Shown here piece by piece: positions 54,569 through 62,973 of a stretch of DNA of 64,000 bases. The stretch lies in contig NZ_CP151636.1 of the NCBI RefSeq assembly GCF_038397745.1, positions 1,116,001-1,180,000 on the forward strand, written 5' to 3'. Position 1 is the first letter of the stretch; every line of letters begins with the position of its first letter. The translations under genes were made by a program, and so were the position numbers. The notes beneath the pieces are model-generated. The model saw nothing but the letters and a program-made list of their open reading frames with translations, made no database searches and had not been told where the DNA came from. This stretch comes from Microbacterium sp. LWH11-1.2 (GTDB taxonomy: Bacteria > Actinomycetota > Actinomycetes > Actinomycetales > Microbacteriaceae).

Positions 54569-55288
54569 TCACGCCGTGGCGAGGCCCGCGATCCAGGTGA
54601 CGAGGTGATCACGCAGGCCGGCGGCGGCCTCGACGTCGAGTCGGCGCGGGTCGGGGCCGAAGACCCCGTGCAGGGGATGGTCGGTGCGGTGCCGGTCCTG
54701 CCCGAACGGGTCCTCGTCCGCGGGCGCGGGGAAGGCATCCGGGTCCGGCAGGGCATCGACGTGCACGAGCTCCGGCGCGAGAGCGTGCAGCAGCAGCGAT
54801 TCGAACCGGCCCGCGTGGTCGGGCGCGACCGGGGGTTGCGGTGCCTGGCCGAGCGTGCGGGCCACGACGTGCAACGGCTCGCCCGTCGCGTTCCACTGCT
54901 CGGCGACGCGGGTGATGAGGTCGCGCTGCTCGTCGGCGAAGTGTCCGCTCAGGAGCACCGCACGACGGATGCCGAACTCGGATAGGCGCGACAGCGTCTC
55001 GGTCAGCAGCGTCTCGATCGCCGCGGGGGAGTCGCTCATGATCGTCCACGGGTACCGGGAGTGCTCGCCGCCCACTGCCTGGTAGACGGCTGGCAGCACG
55101 ACCCCTCCGCTCGCCTCGGCCGCGCGCAGGCACAGTCCGTAGGCGGTGAGGGCGTCGAGGCCGATCGGCAGATGCGGGCCGTGGAACTCCAGCGAGCCGA
55201 GCGGTAGATACGCGACGGATGCCGCGGCCAGGCGCTCGTCGATCTCCTGCGGGCTGAGCCGCTCGACGGCGGCGGGGCGACTGGTCAT
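54569..55288 (-). CDS. Creatininase-family amidohydrolase
   Basis: A 239-aa metal-dependent hydrolase. The family motifs are LPLGSLEFHGPHLPIGLDAL (metal-binding Glu and His), then YPWTIMSDSPAAIETLLTET and LSGHFADEQRDLI. In creatininases the middle motif is usually GNGGN; here it reads SGHFAD, so activity on creatinine is unlikely. Family members also cleave other lactams, including sugar-derived ones. It starts on the stop of the aldo-keto reductase gene (ATGA), so the two are coupled. Confidence 0.85.
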   Translation of the reverse strand: MTSRPAAVERLSPQEIDERLAAASVAYLPLGSLEFHGPHLPIGLDALTAYGLCLRAAEASGGVVLPAVYQAVGGEHSRYPWTIMSDSPAAIETLLTETLSRLSEFGIRRAVLLSGHFADEQRDLITRVAEQWNATGEPLHVVARTLGQAPQPPVAPDHAGRFESLLLHALAPELVHVDALPDPDAFPAPADEDPFGQDRHRTDHPLHGVFGPDPRRLDVEAAAGLRDHLVTWIAGLATA

Positions 55289-56265
55289 ATGTAGAAGTTC
55301 CTCTCCCACTCGAAGCGTGCCAGGCGGTCGCGGAGCCCTGCGACGAGACCCTGCCCGTCGGCGAACGACAGGTTGCGCGCGATGCGCCGCTGCGACGTCA
55401 TTCCGACGATCGCGGTCGACACCTCCGGGCGGTCGAGGACGAACCGCACGGCCGCCTCGTCGAGGCCGTCGTAGTACTCCTCGGTGACCTTCTTCATCTC
55501 GGCGATGCGCGCCAGCGTCTCGGTGAAGCGCTCGCCGCGGAACATCGTCTTGAGCACGGAGCCGTCGGCCCACTCGTCGTACGAGGCAGCGGTCCAGGCG
55601 CCGCTCAGCGATCCGGAGTCCAGCACGACGCGAGCGATGATCGCCGTGCCCGATGCCGCTGCTGCCCCCAAGAGCGCCTGCTCGGGCTTCTGCTCGAAGA
55701 TGTTGTGGATCACCTGGATCGAATCCACGAGACCCGCCTCTGCGAGAACGACACCCTCGTCGGCACGGTAGTCCCGCAGCGAGACCCCGATCCGGTCGAC
55801 CTTGCCCTCGGCCTGCAGCTCCTGCAGGGCGTCGAGCCAGCCGCGGTCGTGCATGCCGCCCGGCATCCAGCAGTGCAGCTGCAGCAGGTCGAGGCGCTCC
55901 ACACCGAGGCGACGCAGCGACTGCTCGGCCTGGGCGCGGATGTACTCGCGGGGATAGGCGATCGCGATGTCGGGGTCGTCGACCGACGGGTGCGGCCACG
56001 CGGTGGGCTGGATCTTCGTGGCGACGTAGATGCGTTCGCCGTTCCACTCCCGCAGCGATCGGCCGACGACCTCTTCGCTGTGCCCCGAGCCGTACATCTC
56101 CGCGGTGTCGACGAAGTCGATGCCCCGCTCGTAGGCGTCGAGGAGCGCACGGACCGAGGCGTCGTCGTCGACGGGCCCCCACTGCCCACCGAGCTGCCAT
56201 GCTCCGAAGGAGACCTCGCTGATGTCCCAGCCTGTGCGTCCGAAGGGTCGGCGGTGTACGGCCAT
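55285..56265 (-). CDS. Aldo/keto reductase
   Basis: A 326-aa NADPH-dependent oxidoreductase with a TIM barrel. It carries the active-site Asp and Tyr (FVDTAEMYGSGHSEEVVG), Lys (YVATKIQPTAW), His (LLQLHCWMPGG) and the late cofactor loop (VSTAIVGMTSQRRIARNL). It reduces sugar aldehydes or oxidises sugars to lactones in related clusters. ATG 56265 is preferred to 56319 because GGAG lies upstream and similarity starts at HRRPFGRTGWD. It forms a unit with the creatininase-like gene, near an AraC regulator. Confidence 0.9.
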   Translation of the reverse strand: MAVHRRPFGRTGWDISEVSFGAWQLGGQWGPVDDDASVRALLDAYERGIDFVDTAEMYGSGHSEEVVGRSLREWNGERIYVATKIQPTAWPHPSVDDPDIAIAYPREYIRAQAEQSLRRLGVERLDLLQLHCWMPGGMHDRGWLDALQELQAEGKVDRIGVSLRDYRADEGVVLAEAGLVDSIQVIHNIFEQKPEQALLGAAAASGTAIIARVVLDSGSLSGAWTAASYDEWADGSVLKTMFRGERFTETLARIAEMKKVTEEYYDGLDEAAVRFVLDRPEVSTAIVGMTSQRRIARNLSFADGQGLVAGLRDRLARFEWERNFYI

Positions 56266-56396
56266 GTGCGGGTGCGCTCCTTCACGCTCGGGCGCAGGGG
56301 CTGCGCGACCTGCGGTCAAATCTACGGACGATCCCCGCGCGGTTATGTGCGTGAGAACCCGGAAACATGGACTGGGCGATCACTCGCCGCCGGCGA

Positions 56397-57254
56397 TCAG
56401 GGGCGGAGCGTCGCGCGGGCGAACCGGCTGGGGGCCACGCCGTACGCGCGGCGGAAGGCACGCGAGAAGTAGAGCGGATCCGGGTATCCGACGAGCTGGG
56501 CCACCTCGCTCACGCGCAGTCCGGTCGTCCGGAGCAGCCCGGCGGCCTCGCGGAGGCGCGTGTGCCGGACCCAGGACTGCAGCGACTCGCCCGTGTGCCG
56601 GGCGAACAGGCGTTGCGCGGTGGTCTCGCTGCAGCGGGCGGCTTCGGCCACACGGGCGACCGTGAGCGGCTCGGCGATGTGGTGGCGGATGAACGTCATC
56701 ATCAGCTCGAGCGCGCCGGGGAGCGTCGTCTGCGCCGCGTGCACATCGGCCCAGGAGTCGTTCTCGAGGAGGATGATGCGTCCGAGCGCGCGGAAGTACT
56801 CCTCGTCGAACGCGCCTTCTCCCCACCGCTCGATCGCGATGGTGCCGAACTCCGTGATGCGCCGGGCGGCCCCGTTCTGCATGGTCGACAACCCGACCCG
56901 GAACGCGGCAGGGTCGCCGGTGCGCGCCGGGTCCTGCAGCAGCGGGTCTCCGGGGAGGTGCGCGACCCGGGGGACGACCGGGGACGACCGGTCGTGGCGC
57001 GGGACGATGTGCAGCGTGCCGATGTGGAAAGGCCCCCGCTCCTGGGCGCGGTACTCGACGTGATGACTCCAGGGCAGGCGGATCACGTGCTGCGCGTCGA
57101 CCGCGAAGCGCTGGCCGCCGGCGCGGATCTCGCCGGCTCCGCTGATGACCCAGATGAAGGACACGCTCTTCACGTGCGGGTTGACGATGCGCTCGCCCGA
57201 CGTGAACCGGTACCAGTTCGCGCCGACGACGACGGGGTCATCGTCGGAATCCAT
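56397..57254 (-). CDS. AraC-family transcriptional regulator
   Basis: A 285-aa activator. An N-terminal cupin-like sensor domain (about residues 1-120: FIWVISGAGEIRAGGQRFAV) precedes two helix-turn-helix motifs (EPLTVARVAEAARCSETTAQ, VSEVAQLVGYPDPLYFSRAF, about residues 190-280). It lies 131 bp upstream of the aldo-keto reductase/creatininase pair in the same orientation, so sugar-responsive control of that pair is likely. Confidence 0.92.
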   Translation of the reverse strand: MDSDDDPVVVGANWYRFTSGERIVNPHVKSVSFIWVISGAGEIRAGGQRFAVDAQHVIRLPWSHHVEYRAQERGPFHIGTLHIVPRHDRSSPVVPRVAHLPGDPLLQDPARTGDPAAFRVGLSTMQNGAARRITEFGTIAIERWGEGAFDEEYFRALGRIILLENDSWADVHAAQTTLPGALELMMTFIRHHIAEPLTVARVAEAARCSETTAQRLFARHTGESLQSWVRHTRLREAAGLLRTTGLRVSEVAQLVGYPDPLYFSRAFRRAYGVAPSRFARATLRP

Positions 57255-57296
57255 CGCGGCCCTGCCTCTCTTCGACGATGCTAGCCCGTGCGTCGC

Positions 57297-58544
57297 TCAG
57301 CGGCCCAGGTGCACCGAGACCGTCCCGGCCTCGTAGACGGCGACGGGATGCGCGAACGGCTGCGGTGTCAGCTGCTCCGCCTCGACGAGCGCCAGGTCGG
57401 GGAAGCTCTCCAGCAGCGCGGTGAGCGCCTCGCGGATCTCCACCCTGGCGACCTGCTGTCCGATGCAACCGTGGATGCCGTGCCCGAATCCGAGATGTCC
57501 GAACGCGTCGCGGCTGACGTCGAACTCCTCCGCGCGCTCCCAGTGGCCGGGATCGCGGTTGGCCGCGACCGGAGAGACGGCCACGGATGTGCCGGCCGTG
57601 ATGGGGATCCCGTCGACGACCACGTCCTCCGTCGCGGTGCGCGCGAACAGGGTCACGAACATCGCTCCGACGCGCATGAACTCCTCCACCGCCATCCGGA
57701 TCCTCTCGGGATCGTCGCGGAGGACGGCCAGCTGCGCCGGGTTCGTGAGCAGAGCGACGGATGCCGTGGCGATGAGGTACGCGACCGAGTCGCGACCAGC
57801 GCCCATGAGCAGCCGGAGCAGTCCCTCGATCTCGACCTGCTCCAGGTCGGCGCTGCCCAGCAGGTCGGTGATGACGTCCTCGCCGGGAGAGGCGCGGCGC
57901 TCCTCGAGGAGCGCACGGATGAAGTCGTACTTCTGCTGCGCGGTCGAGGACTCGACGAACAGCGCGACGAAGCGGTCGTAGTGATGGTCGGGGATGCCGA
58001 TCACGTGGCAGTGCGTGCGCGCCGAGATCGGCATCGCGTAGTCGCGCCACAGGTCGACGACGGGTCCCCGCGCCTTCAGCTGTGCGATCTGCTCGGCGAT
58101 CATCGTGCGGATCCACGGCTCGCGCGATCGCGCCTGCCGCACCGAGAACCGGGCGGTGACCGCGCGGCGCAGCCGGGAGTGCACCTCGCCGTCGAGGTTC
58201 AGCAGGTTGAGGTCGTCGGAGCGCTGCCCGGCCTCATCGAGGTCGCCCGGGGCCTCGAGCGGCACGGCGGCGCTCTCGGCCTGGTCATCTCCGTGGGCAC
58301 CGTGGCCGGCATCGCCGGGCCCCACCGGCATCCGGCTCGGGCGCATGCTGAACCGCGGATCCTGCAGGACGCTCACGGCGGCCTCGTATCGCGTGGCGAC
58401 GAGTCCTTCGTGGCCGTCCTGGAAGTCCAGGGGGACGAACGCGCCCTGCTCCCGCCACTCGGCGAGTTGCGGCGACGGCTTCAGCGGGGTCCCGTCGCCG
58501 GGGAGCGCGCGGGCGTGGAACGGGCATTCTGCGGGGATCGTCAT
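57297..58544 (-). CDS. Cytochrome P450
   Basis: A 415-aa soluble bacterial P450 monooxygenase. The haem-binding loop FGHGIHGCIG holds the axial Cys360. The K-helix ExxR is Glu288-Arg291 (VEEFMRVG). The I-helix acid-alcohol pair reads AGRDS (249-253), Asp-Ser where Glu/Asp-Thr is usual. An acidic insert of about 25 residues lies near residue 85. Its reductase and ferredoxin are encoded immediately upstream, forming a complete class I system. The substrate is unknown. ATG 58544 follows GGAG. Confidence 0.94.
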   Translation of the reverse strand: MTIPAECPFHARALPGDGTPLKPSPQLAEWREQGAFVPLDFQDGHEGLVATRYEAAVSVLQDPRFSMRPSRMPVGPGDAGHGAHGDDQAESAAVPLEAPGDLDEAGQRSDDLNLLNLDGEVHSRLRRAVTARFSVRQARSREPWIRTMIAEQIAQLKARGPVVDLWRDYAMPISARTHCHVIGIPDHHYDRFVALFVESSTAQQKYDFIRALLEERRASPGEDVITDLLGSADLEQVEIEGLLRLLMGAGRDSVAYLIATASVALLTNPAQLAVLRDDPERIRMAVEEFMRVGAMFVTLFARTATEDVVVDGIPITAGTSVAVSPVAANRDPGHWERAEEFDVSRDAFGHLGFGHGIHGCIGQQVARVEIREALTALLESFPDLALVEAEQLTPQPFAHPVAVYEAGTVSVHLGR

Positions 58545-58556
58545 CGACCGTCTCCT

Positions 58557-59729
58557 TCAGGGTTGCGGGGTGAGTGCAGGGGTGGCGGCGAGCACCTCGG
58601 CGCGTGCGGCACGGAAGTCCCGAGGGGAGGCGTTCCAGCCGACGACGCCGCGCGCGCCACCGGTCTCGTCTCTGCTCGCGAAGATCGCGCCTCGCGCCTC
58701 CGGGTCGGTGGTCCGTTCGACCAGGGGCGTGGCGGGGTCGAACCAGCCGTAGGCGTGGATGCGGGCGCCGTGGATCTCCGACCAGAAGAGGGGCACCGGC
58801 TGGGTGCCGTTCTCGCCGCGCGCGATGCGGACCGCGACCGCGACCGCCTGCTCGATCGCGTTGCTCTGGTGCTCGACCCGCACATGGCGTCCGCTGACGG
58901 GATCGGCCCATGCGGCGACGTCGCCGACTGCCGAGACGCCGGGAGCTGCGGTGCCGCTGCTGTCGCAGGCGATGCCGTCGTCGACGGAGAGGCCCGACGA
59001 GGCGAGCCACCCCGTGCGCGGCATCCCCCCGATCATGACGACGGCCAGGTCGACGCGGCGGACGGCCGTGCCGAGGGTGAGCTCCGCGGCACCGGAAGGC
59101 AGCGGCACGGCGGAGGCGATGTCGGCGCGCAGCGCGAGCTCGACGTCATTGTCCTCGTGCAGTCGGCTGAGCTCGTCGCTGAGGAGCGTGCCGACGCCCC
59201 CGAAGCCGAGGGCCCCGGACCGGCCGATCAGCAGGGTCTCGGCGCCGTGCTTGCGCGCGGCGCTGGCGATCTCCGAACCGAGGATGCCCGATCCGATCAC
59301 GGCGATGCGCCGCGCTGCGCGCATTCGGTCGCGTAGTCGCTGCGCGTCGTCCATGGTGCGCAGCGTCGGCGCCCAGGGGAGGAGCGGATGCGAGCGCGGC
59401 TCGGTGCCGGTCGCGATGACGAGCTCGTCGAAGGGGATCGCGCCCTGCGCGGTGTGGAGGACGCGGGCCTCGACGTCGAGGCCGTGCGCGGCGCATCCGG
59501 TGCGCACGACGATGCCGAGATCGTCGAGCTCTGCGGCGGTGCGGATCGCGGCCTGGTCGGGTTCCCAGTCCCCGAGGAGGATCTGCTTCGAGAGGGGCGG
59601 ACGCGTGTACGGCAGGTGCGGCTCATCGCCCAGCAGCAGGATCTCGCCGCCGAAACCCTCCTGGCGGAGTGTCTCGGCCGCGGTCAGTCCGCCGATGGAG
59701 GCGCCGACCACGACGACGCGAGCCGGCAT
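58557..59729 (-). CDS. FAD-dependent ferredoxin reductase
   Basis: A 390-aa NAD(P)H:ferredoxin oxidoreductase of the putidaredoxin-reductase type. FAD-binding GASIGGLTAAETLRQEGF is at the N-terminus, then RPPLSKQILLG. The NAD(P)H-binding motif IGSGILGSEIASAARKHGAE and the second FAD contact VSAVGDVAAW follow. It passes electrons from NAD(P)H to the ferredoxin encoded just upstream and so to the P450. The stop of the ferredoxin and the start here share a base (TGATG). Confidence 0.93.
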   Translation of the reverse strand: MPARVVVVGASIGGLTAAETLRQEGFGGEILLLGDEPHLPYTRPPLSKQILLGDWEPDQAAIRTAAELDDLGIVVRTGCAAHGLDVEARVLHTAQGAIPFDELVIATGTEPRSHPLLPWAPTLRTMDDAQRLRDRMRAARRIAVIGSGILGSEIASAARKHGAETLLIGRSGALGFGGVGTLLSDELSRLHEDNDVELALRADIASAVPLPSGAAELTLGTAVRRVDLAVVMIGGMPRTGWLASSGLSVDDGIACDSSGTAAPGVSAVGDVAAWADPVSGRHVRVEHQSNAIEQAVAVAVRIARGENGTQPVPLFWSEIHGARIHAYGWFDPATPLVERTTDPEARGAIFASRDETGGARGVVGWNASPRDFRAARAEVLAATPALTPQP

Positions 59730-59920
59730 CAGGGTGCCAACGAGATGGCGCGTGCGGGGCAGAGGCGCACCGCGCGGGTCGCCGCCTCGAGGTCGGAGCC
59801 CTGCGGATCGGGCTCCAGGAGCAGGACGATGCCGTCGTCGTCCTGGTCGAACACGTCGGGAGCCACGAGGGCGCACTGACCTGCACCGACGCAGGCGTCT
59901 GACTGGACCGTGATGCTCAT
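59729..59920 (-). CDS. [3Fe-4S] ferredoxin
   Basis: A 63-aa electron carrier. The cysteine pattern CVGAGQC near the N-terminus and CPARAI near the C-terminus gives three cluster ligands, with Gly at the position of the fourth, typical of P450-associated 3Fe-4S ferredoxins. DVFDQDDDGIVLLLE matches the family. ATG 59920 is favoured over 59926 by GAGGAG upstream. First gene of the ferredoxin-reductase-P450 operon. Confidence 0.92.
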   Translation of the reverse strand: MSITVQSDACVGAGQCALVAPDVFDQDDDGIVLLLEPDPQGSDLEAATRAVRLCPARAISLAP

Positions 59921-60058
59921 CGGCACTCCTCTGTACTCGCGGGCTACACGGTCGATTCAACGCGCTGCCTCCCGTCGTTCCTAGACGCAGTGCGCTCAGA
60001 ACATGGACTCAAGCGCCATCCGTGGAGAAGTCCGCCGTGCCGGTGGAGGAGCTGCCGG

Positions 60059-60682
60059 TCACTCGCCGGCGCGCGCCGCGAGTTCGTCGGCGATGCGGGC
60101 GACCGCGTTCTGCGCCTCTGTCAGGCGTGAGGCCTCGGCGTCGAGATCTGACCGGAGCGGCGCCGGGGCGTCGTGCTTCCGGGCGATCTGCAGGTTCGCG
60201 CGCAGGTTGATCGTCGCGCCGGCGAGTCCGGCGCGCAGGGCTTCCGCTGCGACCGCGAGATCCGCCTGCAGGTGCGGATTCCCGATCTCGGTGAGAACGC
60301 GCACCTCGGGCAGCAGCCGGATGCCGATGGCGCCGAGCCGCGTCGACGACTCGGCGGCCTCGATCGCGGCATCCCGCACGCGAGCGTCCCGCTCGGAGTC
60401 TTCCGCCGGCAGGGCGAGGGCGGCGCCGAAGCCTGCCGAGAGGATGCCGTCGGCCTCGGCGGCGTCCAGAGCCTCCACGCGCATGCGGGCGAGCCGGTCG
60501 GCGCACTCCGTCGCGCGGGGATCATCCGGCGTGTACTCCGCGACCATGCGCAGAAGCGACGCGGCGATCCCCAGCATCACCCCCGCCGCCGCGCCCCCGC
60601 CGGGCGCCCCGTTCGGCTGACCGAGCTGCGCCAGCCACCCGTCCAGAGGGGTGGACGTCGGCACGTCGGCGTCGTGATCCAT
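60059..60682 (-). CDS. Cyclodeaminase/cyclohydrolase family protein (FTCD_C)
   Basis: A 207-aa all-helical protein like the C-terminal domain of formiminotransferase-cyclodeaminase and of methenyl-THF cyclohydrolase FchA. The signature GAPGGGAAAGVMLGIAASLL lies at about residues 26-45, followed by helices rich in Ala and Glu and NLRANLQIARKHDAPAPLR. It may process formimino- or methenyl-tetrahydrofolate, though the partner enzyme is not nearby. ATG 60682 is 7 nt from TAGGGT (60695-60690) and has no ribosome binding site, so it is probably leaderless. Confidence 0.85.
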   Translation of the reverse strand: MDHDADVPTSTPLDGWLAQLGQPNGAPGGGAAAGVMLGIAASLLRMVAEYTPDDPRATECADRLARMRVEALDAAEADGILSAGFGAALALPAEDSERDARVRDAAIEAAESSTRLGAIGIRLLPEVRVLTEIGNPHLQADLAVAAEALRAGLAGATINLRANLQIARKHDAPAPLRSDLDAEASRLTEAQNAVARIADELAARAGE

Positions 60683-60767
60683 GCGCGCAACCCTAACCCG
60701 TGCACGCGTTTCCCGGAGCCACCGCAGCCGCGCGATGGCGCGCGGCGCCCGTCCGAAGTCCTTCGTG

Positions 60768-62177
60768 TCAGGTGAACATGACGCGGTGGGTGGGTCGGTC
60801 GGTGTAGGTGCGGCCGAGGGGGCTGTGCCAGGTGATGGTGCCGTCGCGTTCTTGTCGGGCTGTCCATCGGTGCGCGTCCGAGACATCAGGATGTTTGAGG
60901 GTGTGGTGGGCGCGGCAGAGGTGGGCGAGGTTGTCGAGCCTGGTCTTGCCTCCTCGGGCGTGGTCGTGGGTGTGGTCGATGTCGCACCGGTGCACGGGCA
61001 TCCGGCAGCCGGGGAATCGGCAATGCTGATCCCGGGCGCGCAGAAACCTCCGCATACCCTCCGTCGGCGTGTACGTGTCGGTCTCGCGGACCATGCCGTC
61101 GGGGTCGAGGAACAGGCGTGACCAGCCGGTGTTCCTCCCGGCGAGGTCGCGGGCGATGTCGGGGTGCAGGGGGCCGTGCCCGTCGAGGTCCGCCGGCCGC
61201 TCATCCTCGCCGGCGAGGGTGGTCCCGGCGATCGTCACCTGGATGCGGCCCTGGATGTTGTCCAGCCCGTCGCCGTGGATGGCGCTGGGGTCGGCGGTGA
61301 GCAGCAGATCGGCGAGCAGGTCCGCCTGCACCTGATCCCAGGTGCGCGTGTCCGCGGCGACATCCTCGGCATCCGCGCCTGTGTCCGCGTCTGTGTCTGT
61401 GTCTGTGTCCGTGTCGGGGTCGGTGGCGAACGTGTCGTCGCTGAAGATCACGCTTCCGGAGTCGCAGGCAGGGCCGGAGCCGGAGCCACTGTCGGCGTCG
61501 CGGGCATGAGCACGGTTCCGGATCACCTGCCGGGTCATCTGGCGGAGCCGGTCCGCGATCGCGACAGCGACCCACTCCGGCAGCACCGCCGTCAACAACG
61601 CCAGCCCGTCACCGACGGAACGCACCTTCACACACCGCTCCGAGGCCGCCCGCTGGTGCCGGTCCGTGACCGTCTCCCCGACCAACGCCGCCGCGACCTG
61701 CGCCGCATGCGCCTTCGTCCGCGCCGCGGTCTCCCGCTCCGCGAACACCAGCACCGCCGCCTCATACAACCCCATCACGTCGGCATCCACCCGCTTGTTC
61801 CGGATCGCCTCCGCCACGATCGCACTCTCCCGCACGATCTCCCGCACATGCCCCGCACACACCCGGCCCGCGGCGAACGCCGCCCGCACCTCCGGCAGGG
61901 ACGTCGACACCACCAGGGCATCCGTGAACGCAAACTCCACAGACCCGGTCGGGATCCGAGCGGCAGCGGAGAACTCCGCAACCATCGACCGATAGATCGC
62001 ATCCCGATGGAACCCGTTCCCCGCGACATCCGCCTCATGGAACCCGATCTGCTCGACCATCACCTCCATCGCCTCGCACTCCAGCACCGCGATCTGCCGC
62101 TTCTTCTCCACCCACGCCTCCAGCACACGACGACGCTTATCGAGGTCGAGGTGAAGATCCGTCTGCCGCTGTGCCAT
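60768..62177 (-). CDS. HNH endonuclease of the DUF222 type
   Basis: A 469-aa protein of a family present in many copies in actinobacterial genomes. The N-terminal DUF222 region (VLECEAMEVMVEQIGFHEAD through VAIADRLRQMTRQVIRN) is followed by a low-complexity (TD)n linker at about residues 255-270 and a C-terminal HNH domain. The HNH shows the zinc cysteines (CRFPGC) and catalytic CDIDHTHDHARGGKTRLDNL then LCRAHHTLKH. The function is uncertain; some relatives may be relics of mobile elements. -10 TCTAAT lies 8 nt before the ATG inside a near-perfect 20-bp palindrome (62186-62205). Confidence 0.92.
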   Translation of the reverse strand: MAQRQTDLHLDLDKRRRVLEAWVEKKRQIAVLECEAMEVMVEQIGFHEADVAGNGFHRDAIYRSMVAEFSAAARIPTGSVEFAFTDALVVSTSLPEVRAAFAAGRVCAGHVREIVRESAIVAEAIRNKRVDADVMGLYEAAVLVFAERETAARTKAHAAQVAAALVGETVTDRHQRAASERCVKVRSVGDGLALLTAVLPEWVAVAIADRLRQMTRQVIRNRAHARDADSGSGSGPACDSGSVIFSDDTFATDPDTDTDTDTDADTGADAEDVAADTRTWDQVQADLLADLLLTADPSAIHGDGLDNIQGRIQVTIAGTTLAGEDERPADLDGHGPLHPDIARDLAGRNTGWSRLFLDPDGMVRETDTYTPTEGMRRFLRARDQHCRFPGCRMPVHRCDIDHTHDHARGGKTRLDNLAHLCRAHHTLKHPDVSDAHRWTARQERDGTITWHSPLGRTYTDRPTHRVMFT

Positions 62178-62185
62178 ACCCCCAG

Positions 62186-62205
62186 ATTAGAACATATGTA
62201 CTAAT
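62186..62205. promoter_or_regulatory. AT-rich palindromic promoter of the HNH gene
   Basis: ATTAGAACATATGTACTAAT is a 20-bp inverted repeat with one mismatched pair. It contains the -10 hexamer TCTAAT (minus strand, 62191-62186). It is the most AT-rich spot in this part of the window and may be an operator. Confidence 0.5.
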
Positions 62206-62238
62206 ATGGCGGCATACAACCGCCCGCGGGAGGCCGTC

Positions 62239-62973
62239 TCAGCTCCGCGGCAGCACTGTCGCCGCGACTACCGCATTGCCGATGATGGCGGCCATCGTGC
62301 GGGTGACCGCCGAAGAGGCTGCTGCGGCGCCCCAGTCGCCGCGTTCCAGTTCCTTGCCCCGCGTGTAGACGTCGCCGCTCCACAGGATCTCGCGGTGGAA
62401 CTGCGGAAGCGTGCCGCTCGCGGAGAGCAGCGCGATGCTCGCCGCCGTGCGGGCGTCGGGCGCCTCCCCGTCGACGAGCGCCGCACGCACGCGCCCCATC
62501 AGAGCGTCGCGCCGGCCACTTCCCAGCGTGAGCTTCGTCGTCGGGAAGATGCCGAGGGTCTTCCCCTCCTCTCGGTTCAGGTCGCCTCGTGCGACGAGCC
62601 GATCAAGGACGGGGCCACGCAATTCCGGCCCGATCGCCGCGAGCGCCGTCTGCACGCCGCGCGGCTTCGGAGCCAGGAACGACCACGCAGGCTCGAGCAG
62701 CGCGTCCGGCAGGGCTCCCTCTCCTGTCGCCTGCACCCGCGTCGAGAGGGCTCGCTTCTCCGTCTCGACGCGCCCGGCGAGTGCGAGGTCGCCGAGCACG
62801 GCACCACCCAGCACGTAGAAGAGGATGTTCTCGCCCGCGATCGATCCGGAATCCGGCTGGAAGAGCAGCAGCAGCGTGTCTTCGACGAGCAGTGGATCCG
62901 GGGAGATCCGTTCGGCATCCCCGGCGGCTGCGCCCGGTGCGGCCGCCGCCTGGGGCTCGAGGTCATCGGTCAT
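62239..62973 (-). CDS. GPP34 (GOLPH3/Vps74-like) family protein
   Basis: A 244-aa protein of the GPP34 family, whose eukaryotic members bind phosphoinositides at the Golgi. Bacterial members are common in actinobacteria and have no settled role. LLVEDTLLLLFQPDSGS and ENILFYVLGGAVLGDLALAG form the helical start, ARGDLNREEGKTLGIFPTTK the conserved centre, and ALLSASGTLPQFH the later core. ATG 62973 follows AAGGAGAG. It overlaps the end of the MerR gene by 11 bp and is probably co-transcribed with it. Confidence 0.88.
   Translation of the reverse strand: MTDDLEPQAAAAPGAAAGDAERISPDPLLVEDTLLLLFQPDSGSIAGENILFYVLGGAVLGDLALAGRVETEKRALSTRVQATGEGALPDALLEPAWSFLAPKPRGVQTALAAIGPELRGPVLDRLVARGDLNREEGKTLGIFPTTKLTLGSGRRDALMGRVRAALVDGEAPDARTAASIALLSASGTLPQFHREILWSGDVYTRGKELERGDWGAAAASSAVTRTMAAIIGNAVVAATVLPRS

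Noticed and set aside
61380..61430. GTGTCTGTGTC simple repeat as a regulatory site
   Set aside because: It encodes the Asp-Thr-rich linker of the HNH protein in frame and needs no other explanation.
60768..62177. Mobile element or restriction endonuclease
   Set aside because: The HNH gene has no flanking inverted repeats, transposase or methylase. DUF222 HNH proteins are normal multi-copy residents of these genomes.
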